Shown in pieces: positions 11,913 through 22,830 of a stretch of 64,000 bases of DNA. Both the position numbers and the translations under genes were made by a program. The stretch comes from Crocodylus rhombifer (Eukaryota > Chordata > Crocodylia > Crocodylidae), in NCBI GenBank assembly GCA_038503035.1, contig JAVSML010000047.1, forward strand, positions 510,972 through 574,971, given 5' to 3'. The notes under the pieces were generated by a model. It worked only from the letters and a program-made list of their open reading frames with translations, was not told where the DNA came from and ran no database searches. Every line of letters starts with the position of its first letter. Position 1 is the stretch's first letter.

Positions 11913-12650
11913 AAAGGTAGGTCTACAGCAAGAGTGGGGAAAATGGTGGATCTGGCTGGTGGCCGGACTTCATTTCTCAGCAGCGCCAGCCCATGTAGCT
12001 GGGGCCAGTTTCCATGGAGACCCCAGCAGCAGCTGCCACATTGTGATAGTGCAAGGCCAGGGTTTCCATGGAGACCAGCGCTGGCAGGGCATGAGGCAGG
12101 GTACAGAGCTGCTCTGGAGCCCAGCTGGGATCTTTCAGCAGTGACAATGTGGTCTGGAGCTGGGGCAGAGCCATGATCTGCCCTGGCTCTGGACCATGCT
12201 GTCACTGCCACAAGATCTGAGATTGACTTAGGAGCAGCTCTGTGCCCTGCCACATGCCCTACCAGCAGGGGAAGCACTGGGGGAGGTTTGGGGGAGATAG
12301 TCACCCCAAAATTCTCCATAACTCCTTGTAGCCACCCCTCCCAGTGGCATCACTGCCACCACTGCCCACCCCACACGGGTGGTGGCAGCTGAGCCCCCCC
12401 CACACTCCTGCCCACAGAACAGTCCCCACTCAGCCCCTCACCAGAAAGACATTGGTGGTGCTGCTGCCTGCCAGTGTTGCTGGGTCTGGTCTCCATGGAA
12501 ACCTCAGCCCTGTGTTATCACAGCATGGCTGATGCTGGGGTCTCCATGCAAATCGGCCCCAGCCATGTGGGCAAAGGCTCCTGGGAAATAGAATCCACTT
12601 CTGGCCACTTCTTGCCCATCTGTGGTCTATAGTTTCTAGGCCTTTGCCTT
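11913..12650. mobile_element. foldback MITE with long GC-rich inverted arms
   Basis: The left part (about 11925-12090) is the inverted complement of the right part (about 12462-12630). For example, 'tttccatggagaccccagca' on the left matches 'tgctggggtctccatgcaaa' on the right, and a second block around 'tttccatggagacc' matches 'ggtctccatggaaa'. Arms of about 165 bp flank a ~370-bp GC-rich centre. The open frames of 60-169 codons across it follow from the GC content and palindromic structure. It has no transposase, and its termini are approximate. Confidence 0.6.
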
Positions 12651-13289
12651 TTTTGTCATTTAGTGGCTTTGCCATAGGTGCCAGTACATGGAGGCTCCAG
12701 GGCCCTGCCCCCCTTCATGAAGAGGCAGTCCCAAAATGGGAAGATCAAGTCCCAGGCTGCATGACTCCAGGACATTTGTCCCAGATTCCCAGTTTCCTGG
12801 GTTTTCTGTTCACTGTGGAAAAACGTGGGAGACAGTAGGCTTCCCCTTCCAGGCTGGCAGAGTTCCAGCCTGCAACAGGCAGTGGGGAGTGGGATGCAGG
12901 GGGTATGGTACCGCATGTGTGTGTACCACATGCATGTGGCCAGGAAAGTAGTTTCAGGGAGTGCTGGAGGGCAGTTCCCCCAGATGCCTGTAAGCTAGTC
13001 AATGCAGGGAGGGGGGGAAAGGGGGTTGTGCAGATTGAGGGCCCCTATGGTGAGGGAAAGAGTTGGGCAGGGGCTGGGCCTGAGTGCCCCCTAGTGCTGC
13101 TGGGTGGACAGGGGGTGCCTTGCCATGGTGGCATGGCTGGTGCAGGGCTCCTGGGGTGATGACAGCAGGGTAGTGAGCCCTGAGCCTGCAGTGGAAAGCC
13201 TATCCTGCCCCATACTCCACTCAGCTCTGCTCTGGCCATGCTGCAAGAGCGGGCGGGGAGCATGTACATCTTAGGCCCTCCCAGCAAAA
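12651..13289. other. GC-rich unclassified stretch
   Basis: GC-rich throughout, with a small palindromic patch around 'gtaccgcatgtgtgtgtac' near 12908. It could be a separate MITE or an extension of the foldback element. The open frames on both strands have no recognisable family. Confidence 0.35.
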
Positions 13290-14560
13290 ATAAAAGTCAG
13301 TTTATATAGGCTTCATAGTATTTGACAGATTGCTTTATGATGTTGTAGTCCTTGATGACTAGTAGTCTAGTCTGCTATTTTTCCCTGATCATCCTTTTTA
13401 TCCTGATTGCACTCTCAACTTGACCTCTTCCAGGGTCTTTTCAATATGGCAGCAATATTATTTGTATTCTTTGTGCCAGTTTTCTTTGTCCATCTTAGTT
13501 GCCCTCTTGACTTTTCCCTGATGCTTTTGCATGTGGCTGCACGGCAGTGTCCTTGCCTTTGGATTTTCACCTTTACTAGCCAAGTGGAAGGTTTCTTCTA
13601 ATATCCAGGGCTTCCTAGCAGTGTTACTCTTCCCTCATATATGTGAGGTAGCGAAATTCAGCTGTGAGTTAGCTTCTTCTAGCTGTTCTTCGGTACTCTG
13701 ACATAGGATGAACTCGCCCCTGACCCTCTTTTCATACTTCCTTTTTACCTTAGGCCTGTCCTGTTCTATCTGGGTGACCTTCACAGTTTTATGCTTTTTA
13801 CAGAATGACTTCAAGTGGAGCTTGACATTTTAGAGTAGGTTGCTGTCATCTCACAGGATACCTGACCTGGGGACTCTGGCACAGAGATATTATGCTTTCC
13901 CATAATTTATTTATCAGGACAAAGTCAGTCATGTTCTTGTCAGTGCCAATCAGATTTTCCACTATTCATTTCCTACATGGTTTCTGTTTGAACGCCATGT
14001 TCAACATGCAGTGGCTGTGGAGCCTTGCAAAGTATAGCAATATGACATTTCATGAGGATCTGTTTTCTGGCTCTGTATCTGAACTTTCCCATGACAGCCT
14101 TCCATCTGGTGTTAGCACTGATTCTGGAATTTCTCTTATTGGTGGCAAGAGAAATAACTTTCCTTGTGATATTGCTTTTATAGTCTTCAGCCTGGTTGTA
14201 GAATCACTGTTTCCTCCTCCTCGGTGTCTATGCTGGAAGCTTGCACATGGATCAGCGAGGTTGAAAGTGCACCTCTGCCACGTGCTGTAATGATTACTTA
14301 GTTGAGTGGACTGCAGTTGATAAGTGTTCTTCTGGTCCTACAGTTAAAGACCATGCAATGATCTTTTCATGTTTCATGTCATTGACTGAAAATATGATCC
14401 TGCCATCTGAAATAAATACCTTCATGGACTCTCCACCTGACTTCTGAAGAGCCTACAGTGTCATGCTGATAAGTCTGTCTAACTTGTATATCAGCAGAGA
14501 CATATTATCAGTCTTTTTTCTAGGTTCTGATTGTCAAAAGTTTCTTTTACAGTCTACAAA
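13290..14560 (-). pseudogene. decayed LINE, endonuclease-like and linker fragment
   Basis: On the minus strand, broken frames give 'TDKNMTDFVLINKL' (near 13950-13910), similar to the 'IDFVLV' segment late in LINE apurinic-type endonucleases. This is followed at about 13610-13570 by 'KPWILEETFHLASKG', similar to the 'PWxSEETL' linker after the endonuclease in many non-LTR retrotransposons. The order fits a minus-strand element whose reverse transcriptase lies at 9600-10017. Many stops and frameshifts are present. Assignment as one element is inference, and the clade is not determined. Confidence 0.35.
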
Positions 14561-17415
14561 AGCTGTTTCATCTCTGGCAGATTTCCCCATATCTTTATGC
14601 TTCCTTTCCATTTTCAGCTTTGTATCAACATTGACATGACTATCTCTCACAGAGCTGAGTCAGCTTCATTTCCAGTCGTTCTGACAGAAGACCCAGCCAT
14701 GAGGATTTCAGTTCATGCTTTCCCATTTGGTTCCACTGAGGTCTTTTTATGACTGGGTTCTTTCATTTTACTAGCAATCATAGCACTATCTTCCTCTCCT
14801 CTGTTTCCTCCTTTCTCTACCCAGGCTTGGCACTGGCATTAAGCAAAGCTCAATCAGGAAGCTATAGCCACTAGTAATAATTGGAAACAAGTCTGCCTCA
14901 AACCTGGGAGATACCTCAGTGATTTGGGAAAGTTCAGATCTAAGATTGGGTTCAAAGTTTGCAGCTCTTCCTGTCTACATAATGGCTTTATTCAAAACTT
15001 GAGATGCTCAATATCTTTAAAAGAAGTAAAAGCATAAAGTATCATGGTAGCAAGCCTTTTAGGACCTGATAAATCTGACTGCATATCAATGATGTCGACT
15101 TTTGTTGTCATTAAATTAAAGAAGATCTGAATTGTTTATGAACAGTTGAGGAAATTATAACTGTTGCCTTATTCCTAGAAGGAAAATGATGTTGACCTAT
15201 GAGTTTAAGCATTTTGCTGGGGTCCTAAAGAACACTACAGAAGGAGTCAAACCCAAAACATCACATTAGGCCTACCAATTAGCCTATGGGTTAGCATTTG
15301 GCCTGCGGGCTCCTGTCCAGCCACCACTACCCTCTCCCCTAATGCTTGTGCTTAGCAGCTAGGTTCTTTGCCCCCCCTGCCCCCGGCTTCCACAAGTTAC
15401 CATGTTCCTGGGGGCATGGCAACACAGCAGGACGGGGGGTAGAGCGCCTGTACTGCATGCACAGCGGGGGGGGGGGGTTTGCTCATGCAACAAAGAAACA
15501 AACCTTGCTGCCCATGTTGCAGCATGTTTTTGGGATGAGAGGGGTCAAGGGTAGTCAGCAGGTTGCCCTGCATGTGCCTGGGAGCAGATGAAGACTAGTT
15601 GTCCATGTGGTATACACATCAGAGGTGTGGGTTCTGGGCTGCCTTCACAGCCAGTGGCCCCCAGGTCTGTGGCCTTCTTGCCCTGTGAACCTTGGCTGCC
15701 CAGAAGCTGGTGCTAGGATATTTTACCATAAAGAAAATAAATGAATTTCATAAAACAAGGTGTGGGGTTTTTTCCAAAGAAATTTAACATTGAAAATGTT
15801 TAAAGAACTCTGGAACACTATTGGACATCGGCAGTAGCAGGATATGGATTTTACTGAATGGACATTCTACCTTCAGGCATAAAGATAATATTGGAGAAGA
15901 AGGATATTGAATGTGCAATGATATATATTTTGGCTGACACAGCAAAGACAGTATGGAGACAATAACTGGAGGGGATTTTCAGTGTTTGCAATACTGCTGT
16001 ATAGCTGTTAGAGAAGGTAGATCAGGAAATCATTTTATGGATAAGGCCTTTGAGAGAGCCACAGCTTGAATCATGTAGGGGTTTTAAATACTCAGCTATT
16101 GACTGAGACAATTTTGTAAAACTTTAGGAAAGGAAACTTTCTAACAGAAGAATAAAATAGTTTCTTAGGCAGTTCACTAGAAAGCAACAGAATATACTTT
16201 AACCCTAACCTTAGTAAATGCTCCAGTTCTGATAGACAAAACTAAAATTGTGGGGCTTCAAAATTTTATGTTCCAAATGTTACTCTATTTGACATTTTCA
16301 CGAGGGTAGGTACTTGAGGAACAACATGGGAGAGATTTTTGCCTTGAGGAAAGCTGACTGAGTAAATATGAAATGCCCCAGGGAAGCTGCCATTGAAATT
16401 CTATAGTGCGTAGGAAGTAACTGCTGAAAAAAGAAAGTTTTAAAACAAACAAAAGAATAGGCTTTATATAAACTTTATTCAAGTTAATTTTCAACAAGAA
16501 AAGGCAGCAACAAAACCTAATGGGCCACATCCTCAGCTGGTATAAATCAGCCCAGCTCCATTGACTTCATTGCAACTATGTCAGATTACACCAGCTGAAG
16601 ATCTGATTCAATATGATTAAAAATAAAAAGCATAAAGAATAGGACACTTTTAACAATATAAACAGTCTGATAGGCAAGTACATATGCCAATATCCAGGAT
16701 TAATAGGTAATAAAAGGACCATAAAGAAACTGTGCATGTTAGACAGACCCTCTGAGAATCTAGTCTTGTGTTTATTGATGATATCCTAACATGAAGAAAA
16801 AGATATTTTTACAGTTAGACTAAAATGAAAAAATATATCTCAGCAGACTAAAATGAAAAGTGGTCCAATAAAATATGAGAATTTGGAATTGAAGGCATTT
16901 GGTTTAGAAATGGTAGATTTATTTTAAGCAGCTATATTTCTCCTATCTTTATGAAGAAGGAGAAATGAAAGCTGCCTTAGGGTATAGAACATATTTTCTG
17001 GTTTAGGATGGTAAAATATAATGGGAGATAGTTGTTATTGAAGGTGCTGGATTTTTGTAACAAAGTGTCAAGTTCAGACACCATGGATCCATGAATTTTA
17101 AAGGAAATTAGCATAAGAAAGAAATAATATCTTACGCTGAATGAATTAATTCTCAAAGTTCTCAAACAGTAAATTGAAGAGCGAAAGTGTCAATGTATAA
17201 AGTAAAATACTTTTCTTTTCCCTTTACAAGTGCATGCAATTTAGCAAGCAATTTTATACTTTTTAGGTTAAGCCTTAATAGATTATAATTTTTATGTGGA
17301 TGACATGGAAATGGATATAGTTTTTTTGAGTTTGCAGTAGTTGGTGGTAAGCTGCATGTACCAACTGGATGGAAATTCCAGAATAGTGGCAAGTTATGGC
17401 ACGTTGCAGGTAACT
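14561..17415. other. no gene seen; one GC-rich patch
   Basis: Mostly AT-rich. At 15280-15720 there is a GC-rich patch beginning with 'tttggcctgcgggctcc', reminiscent of hAT-type MITEs, and containing a 12-base poly-G run (15466-15477). A palindromic repeat at 16521-16610 is listed separately. I see no coding region. Confidence 0.45.
16521..16610. repeat. short palindromic amniote-type repeat
   Basis: The sequence 'cctcagctggtataaatcag' (16531-16550) is mirrored by 'gattacaccagctgaagatc' (about 16584-16603), joined by 'ctccattgacttcattgcaa'. I recall this palindromic unit ('cagctggtgtaaatc ... gatttacaccagctg') as a very common old repeat in reptile and bird genomes. A second copy is at 49420-49510. 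Confidence 0.5.
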
Positions 17416-18645
17416 TCACCCAAATTTCCCTTGCTGGAATTTGAGACCATTGCTCCTTGTTCTATCATCTGCCACCACTGAAAACAGTCTAGTTCTATCT
17501 TTTTTGTAACCACCCTTCAGGTAGTTAAAGACTGCTATCAAGTCCCTGCTCCTTAGTCTTCTTTTCTGAAGACTATATAAGCCTAGTTCCCTCAGCATCT
17601 CCTCACAAGTCATGTGCCCCAGTACCGTAACCATTTTCACTATCCTCCACTGGACTCTCTTCAACTTGTACACATTCTTCCAACTTGTAGTAGGGGGCCC
17701 AAACAGGACACAGAACCACAGATGTGGCCTCACCAGTGCAGAGTAAAGGGAAATAATTACTTCCCTTGATCTGCTGGCAGTGCTTCTACTAATGCAGCCC
17801 AGTATGCTGTTAGTCTTCTTGGCAACAAGGGTACACTGTTGACTCATATTTAGCTTTTTGTCCACTGTAACCCCCCCGGGTCCTTTTTTTGCAGAGCTGT
17901 TGTTTAACCAGTTGGTCCCATACCTGTAGCGGTATATGAGATTATTTTGTCCTAAGTGCAGGATTTGCATTTGTCTTTGAACCATATGAGATTTCTGGCC
18001 CAATAGTCCAATTTGTTCAGGACACTGAATCTTAGCCCTACACTCCAGCATATCTACTACTCCTTGCAACTTTGTGTTATCTGCCAGCTTTCTGAAGATG
18101 CACTTCATCTTGTCTTTGGAATCGTTAATGAAGATATTGAAAAAAATGGCCCCAGGACTGACCCCTGGGGCACTCCAGTAGGGACTGGCATTGAGCCTTT
18201 TGATCACTACCTGTTGAGCCTCACAATCTAACCAACTTTCTATCCACCTTACAATTCATTCATCCAACCCATACTTCCTTATCTTGCTTGCAAGAATGCT
18301 GTGAGAGACCATATCAAAAGCCTCACTAAAGCAAAGGTATATCACATCTACTGCTTTCCCCACATCCACAGAGTCAGTTATCTCATTATACAAGGTAATC
18401 AGGTTGGTCAGGCATGACTTGCTCTTGGTGAACCCAGGCTGACTGTTCTGGATCACTTTCTTCTCCTCCCAATGCTTAGAAATGGATTTCTTGAGGACCT
18501 GCTCCATCATTTTTCCAGGGACTGAGGTGAGACTGGTCTGCAGTTCCCTGGATCCTCCTTCTTCCCATTCTTAAAAATGAGTACTATATTTGTCCTTTTC
18601 CAGTTGTCCAGGATCTCCCCCAGTCACCATAAATTTTCAAAGATA
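17416..18645 (-). mobile_element. CR1 LINE, 3' half of a copy split by a hAT element
   Basis: Minus-strand coding remnants match CR1 ORF2. The upstream part near 18640-18560 reads 'LAIIFENLW' and a DDWKRANV-like block. It continues with 'KSCLTNLITLYNEITDSVDV' and 'SEAFDMVSHSILASKI' (18480-18290), the catalytic box appears as 'KLADNTKLQG' (canonical FADDTKL), and the C-terminal part includes 'LYSALVRPHL' and 'LQKRRLRSRDLIAVFNYLKG'. Frames are broken at least once (near 18230). The copy ends near 17416 without the typical 3' UTR. Its other half is at 22259-22830, beyond the hAT insertion. Confidence 0.9.
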
Positions 18646-18779
18646 ATGGCCAGTAGGCCAGTACAAATAGGGAAGTATTTGATTTGGATTCAAATTCAGC
18701 TGATTCAGAGGACAGTGATTCGATTTGGAGATTTCAGAACATTGGTTGGTGGACAGGACCAGTGTTCCTAGGCAACTGG

Positions 18780-21175
18780 CCAGGTCTGGCCACATCTGGC
18801 TGTGGCTTGCCTGGTAAGCCAAGGGGTCACAGTCCAGCAGCTCCATGTCCTCAGTGAGATAGTCACCAAAGCCTTGGCACTACCTGCCCAAGACTGTGGT
18901 CTGGTGTGTCTGGACCCCAACATTGAAGCCATGGCCTTGGCCCACATTGGTAGCAGTTGGTGTGGAGGAGACTGATTGGTGCTGGTGCTGGGAGTGCTGG
19001 CATGGGAAAGTGGATCCCCCTCTTCCACATCCCCTCGCCTCTGCCCTTCTGCCTCCCTGACACTGTTGAGCAGCACCTGTGTCCAGTGATCAAGGGTTTT
19101 GGGGCTCCCAGTGCACGTGCTCCCTTTCACCCTCAGGTCTCACATGCCTGCCAGCATGTGAACTGTCCTGGACTGCAAGGGATCCAGCCATGTCCTGCTG
19201 TTCTCCTTCAGCTACCTCACCAGTGCCTGCACATCTGGTGACAGTGGTTGCCCCAGCCAGGAACATTGATCCCCTGGAAATTCTCCATTTGGTTCTCCAG
19301 CTCCCTCACTATGGGGATCACCTGCCTGTGGTGGGCATCACCAGCGCTGAAGGTCTCGGTGGCCTCAAGGAAGGGCTTGAGGACCACCATGATGTGGAAG
19401 ATGGTATCCCACTCAGCTCTTTTAAGGGGACTGCTGATCTGAATCTCTCCGAACAAGGCCATGGATGGCCTTCTGTTGCTCCACCAGCCGCATCAGGTAT
19501 GTGGAGTTTCACCAAGTCTTGCATGATTTTGTGCTGTGGGATGCTCAGCTCTACCTGATTCTCCCACAGAATCTTGCTCCCATTGATGCTGGAATGGAAG
19601 TAGCCTACAACCTTTCTGCAATTTGAAATCAGCTGGGTGGGAGTGACTGTGCCATCATCAAGTCCTGCCCCCTGACTATGAGGTGCTGCTTCTGTGCCAC
19701 ACAGCAGATGCCAACAAAGTTGGCATCACAGATGGCGTTGACCATATTGGCCCCATTGTCTGTGACCATGAACCCAGTGGTGACATGTAGGCAGTGCACG
19801 GGGGTGCATGTGCTCCCCCTGAGAGCACTTGTGCACCCCCTAACCAGCCATGATTGTAGGTGGGCAGGTGGGACCACTGGTGCCCCTGCCTGCGAGTGCC
19901 GGGTGATTGCTGCAGCCCCTTCCAGAAGTGGCTGCAGTGATCAGCCATCATGGGATCGGCCATGGTTCCCCCCCACTGCCCATTCAGCAGCATTGGCCAT
20001 GGGAGACCCTCCTCCCCGATCAGCAGGACTGGTCGCAGGGGGGGCATGTGCCCCCCCCCGACTAAAGTGGCACCAGTCGCCCATGCATGAACCCATGGTG
20101 AGCTTGCCCTTCCCAATGAGCCACCCCTGTACCATGTGGTTCATGGCCACCATGACCTCCCTTGCCATGCGGGATTCATCCATAACCTCAGCTTGAAGGA
20201 GAGCCCACTGATGGCCTGACTGATCACACCAGTGCCCCGTGAGGGAGAGGTAGGTGTGATCTCTACCCTGGCTGCTCCAGATATTGGAGGTGAAATGCAA
20301 GGCTACCTGTGGCCCTGCCTTCCACAGCTCCTCCTTCAAGTACTCCCTGCATGCATCCTACAGGGAGGGCACCATCATTCTGCTAAAGGTGATGCATGCA
20401 GGCATTTGGTAGGCTGGGGCCATGAGCACCATAAGCCACCTGAACCTTGACTGCTCAACTAAGGAGAAGGGCTGGCCATCCAGAGCAAGCATTTCCCTAC
20501 TGCTCTGGGTGATCTTGCTCACTCTTGCAATGCACCCATCCTTTGTCTTTGTCTTTTCCCCAGTGATCCAGGGTGGCCTGCCTTTGCTTTGCGGGGGGGT
20601 GGCTTTGGAGCAAGTGGGAGACTTCCCTTTCGGCATGCTCCCAAAGGTGCCAGGCTAAGAAGGGCAAAGGGGTGCTGCTTCCACAGATGCAGAAGCATCA
20701 CTGTGGTGGTGAAGTGTTTTGTCTCCTGGCTTCAGCTGATTTGCCTTCAGCAGTGTTGGCAGATAACATATTCAGGATCACCTGCCACCTCAAAATGATT
20801 GCACGTTACACTACTCCCATGTTTCTGGGTTGAGGGTGGGGATCCTGTCTTATCTCCCTCCTCAGCAGGCAGAGGCATAAGAAAAGGAGGAGCTGACTCA
20901 GCTGAGCCACTTGCCTCCACAACGTCCTCTGAAGTGCCTTCCTGACAAGGAGACCTGGATCTAGTGGAACTTTGAGGGGTGTGGAGCACAAAATAAGATT
21001 CCCCCTCAGTCCCCAGAATTGCTTGATCCAGGGTGTTCAAGTCCCCTGGTTCCAGAGCCAGCTCCTCCTCTGGCAGTGGGAGGCTCATGCTGGGAGATAA
21101 CACTGGGGTGGAGCGCTGATGCCTATTTCTAGAGTTAGGGGATGTGGTACAGGTGCAGGGACAGGTACTGCTCAC
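18780..21175 (-). pseudogene. hAT transposase pseudogene with N-terminal BED zinc finger
   Basis: The pieces run in order on the minus strand. A BED finger spans about 20836-20657, with 'CNHFEV', 'CQHC' and then 'MLLHLWKQH' supplying the C2 and H pairs in two frames. 'LALDGQPFSLVEQSRFRWLM' (about 20515-20455) is typical of the region before the catalytic core. 'LHFTSNIWSSQ' with 'YLSLTGHW' (20300-20230) corresponds to the first catalytic block, but the usual Asp reads Asn. 'VTDNGANMV' (about 19765-19740) is the second block with Asp kept. 'LKPFLEATETFSAGD' (about 19375-19330) is the segment before the C-terminal part, and 'AMASMLGSRH' (about 19000) resembles the ATLLDPR block. The dimerisation domain was not recognised. 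Frameshifts, stops and a large insertion make it non-functional. ZBED-family host genes have the same architecture, but this copy is a transposon remnant. Confidence 0.85.
19784..20085. mobile_element. ~300-bp GC-rich insertion inside the hAT transposase
   Basis: The direct repeat 'catgaacccagtggtga' (19767-19783) and 'catgaacccatggtga' (20086-20101) flanks a GC-rich block that has no counterpart in hAT transposases. Removing one repeat copy and the block restores continuity from 'KLT' to 'TGFMVTDNG', with one frame difference, so this is an insertion with a 16-17-bp target duplication. The ends contain inverted material ('gggggtgcatgtgctcccc' and 'gggggggcatgtgcccccc'). The class is unknown: the long duplication argues against hAT (8 bp) and against typical TA-specific elements. 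Confidence 0.7.
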
Positions 21176-21763
21176 ACCTCCTTGCTTCCAGTGGCAGCAG
21201 AAGACTCATGGCTTCCAGGAAAGAGGATGCATCTATGTGGAGTCAGGTGGGGGGGCAGACTTGCAACTCTAGCTCTCCCCCTCTAGCCTCTCTCCCTCCC
21301 CTGCCCAAAGACCTGGCACCTGCCTTTCTAGCATCCTTCATATTAATTTTTCCTGTGCTGGAAAATGTGTCTTTTTGTGTAACTACTTAATAATATATGT
21401 CATCGTGGTCTTCTCTGATGTATGACTGTCTGACTTTTTCTGTGTTATGTTTATTGTTGTATTCCTAAAATTATATCTCTTCTTCTTCTATGACTTTCTG
21501 GCTTCTGTGTTTTGTGTTAATCTGGATCTCTATCTGATTTCTTCTGTGTTTTCTTTAATCTGTATGTAACTAACTATAACTAATAATATCAAGAACTATA
21601 TATAATCTCGTCTTCTTTTATGAATGCCTTACTTGTTCTGTGTTGTAATAATATCTAATTTCTTCTATGATGTATATGGTGAATGTGTGTAATGTATGTG
21701 CTTCCCTGCACAGTGATGGATCACACTGTTAGGGAAAACACAGCTTTCTTTTTAAAAAGTGTT

Positions 21764-21776
21764 GGGGGGGGGGGGG
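21764..21776 (+). repeat. poly-G run, 13 bases
   Basis: A homopolymer inside the hAT element, followed by A-rich sequence. Confidence 0.95.
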
Positions 21777-22258
21777 AAAAGAGAGAGAAATGGATTGGAT
21801 AGGGATAAGTAGAGGGATTCTAGTTAGTAAGCTGTATCGAATCCTTTCCAAGAACAGAAAGTAGCAAGAGACTGACTAGGTAGGAAGCCAAGTCAGTCCA
21901 GTACCTTTCAGATGCAGTTCCACAGGAAAAAACAGTCCAAAAAGGCACAGAATTCCTGAGACAGAGACTTATATGCTGTTTCTACATCCCTCCCCGAGAG
22001 CACTGTGATTGGAAGGGAACTCGGGGGGAGGATCAGTCATTGGCCAGCTAGAGATGTCAATCTTTTCCCCCTGCTCCTGCTCTCTCTTCTCAGTTTCTGT
22101 TCCCCTGAAAGGCTGCCATCCAAATCTCTGAATCTTTTCCAAATCAATTTTTGTCTTCTCCTGATTCTATTTGGCTTCAGTGATTTTGCCTCTGAATCAG
22201 GCCAAATCTTCTCCAAACTGAATCACAAACCAAAGCTTTGCACATCCCTAATGGCCAG

Positions 22259-22830
22259 CAGCTCTGCAATGACTCTATGGATTTATAAATATCCAGCTTT
22301 TCTAAATAATCCTTAACTTGTTCTTTCACCACTGAAGGCTGCTTACTGTCTCCCCGAACTGTGCTGTATGGTGCAGTAATCTGGGAGTTGACCTTGCCTT
22401 TGAAAACTGAGGTTAAAAAAGGCATTGAGTACTTCAGCCTTTTCATCCTCATCTGTCACTAGGTTGCCTCTCCCATTCAGTAAGGGACCCACACTTTCCC
22501 TGACCTTCCTCTTGTTGCTAACATACTTGTAGAAACCATTCTTGTTACCCTTAAAGTGCCTTGCTAGCTGAAACTTCAATTGAACATTGCCTTTCTGATT
22601 TCATCCCTTCATGCCCGAGCAATATTCTTATATTTCTTCTTTGTCATCTGGTCAAGTTGTCTCATTTTTGTAAGCTTCCTTTTTGTGTTTAAACTCACTG
22701 AAGAGTTCTATGCTAAACTCATTTGGCCGCCGGCCATATTTGCAAGTCTTCCTGCATATCAGGGTGGTTTGTTCCTGCACCTCAGTAAGGTTTCTTAAAA
22801 ATACAATCATCTCAATTAATATCAGCAGAT
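22259..22830 (-). mobile_element. CR1 LINE, 5' half of the copy split by the hAT element
   Basis: Minus-strand frames read, in order, 'SEFKHKKEAYKNE' (about 22715-22680), 'LKFQLARHFKGNKNGFYKYV' (22576-22517), 'GPLLNGRGNLVTDEDEKAEV' and 'LNAFF' (to about 22410), then 'YLEKLDIYKSIES' near 22290. This is the CR1 region between endonuclease and reverse transcriptase. It stops at the hAT target duplication and resumes at 18645, so both halves are one copy. The 5' part of the element is missing (usual CR1 5' truncation) or unrecognisable beyond about 22830. Confidence 0.88.

Larger units (their letters stand above)
18654..22250 (-). mobile_element. hAT DNA transposon with BED-finger transposase, 3.6 kb
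   Basis: The element is bounded by a perfect 8-bp target duplication, 'atggccag', at 18646-18653 and 22251-22258. An 8-bp duplication is typical of hAT elements. The ends are 'taggccagtacaaa' and, inverted on the right, 'tagggatgtgcaaa' (10 of 14 identical). Subterminal regions are rich in GATTCGG/GATTTGG-like words, probable transposase-binding repeats. The minus strand carries a decayed transposase (18780-21175). It interrupts a CR1 and is itself interrupted by a ~300-bp insertion. It also contains a 13-base poly-G run at 21764-21776. Confidence 0.92.

Noticed and set aside
11810..12319. 169-codon minus-strand open frame
   Set aside because: It spans the foldback MITE; the antisense frames are equally open and the sequence is an inverted repeat.
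19780..20090. CpG island or promoter
   Set aside because: The GC richness comes from the inserted repeat; no gene lies downstream on either strand.
18780..21175. Domesticated ZBED-type gene
   Set aside because: The transposase is frameshifted, split by an insertion and still flanked by hAT termini and a target duplication.
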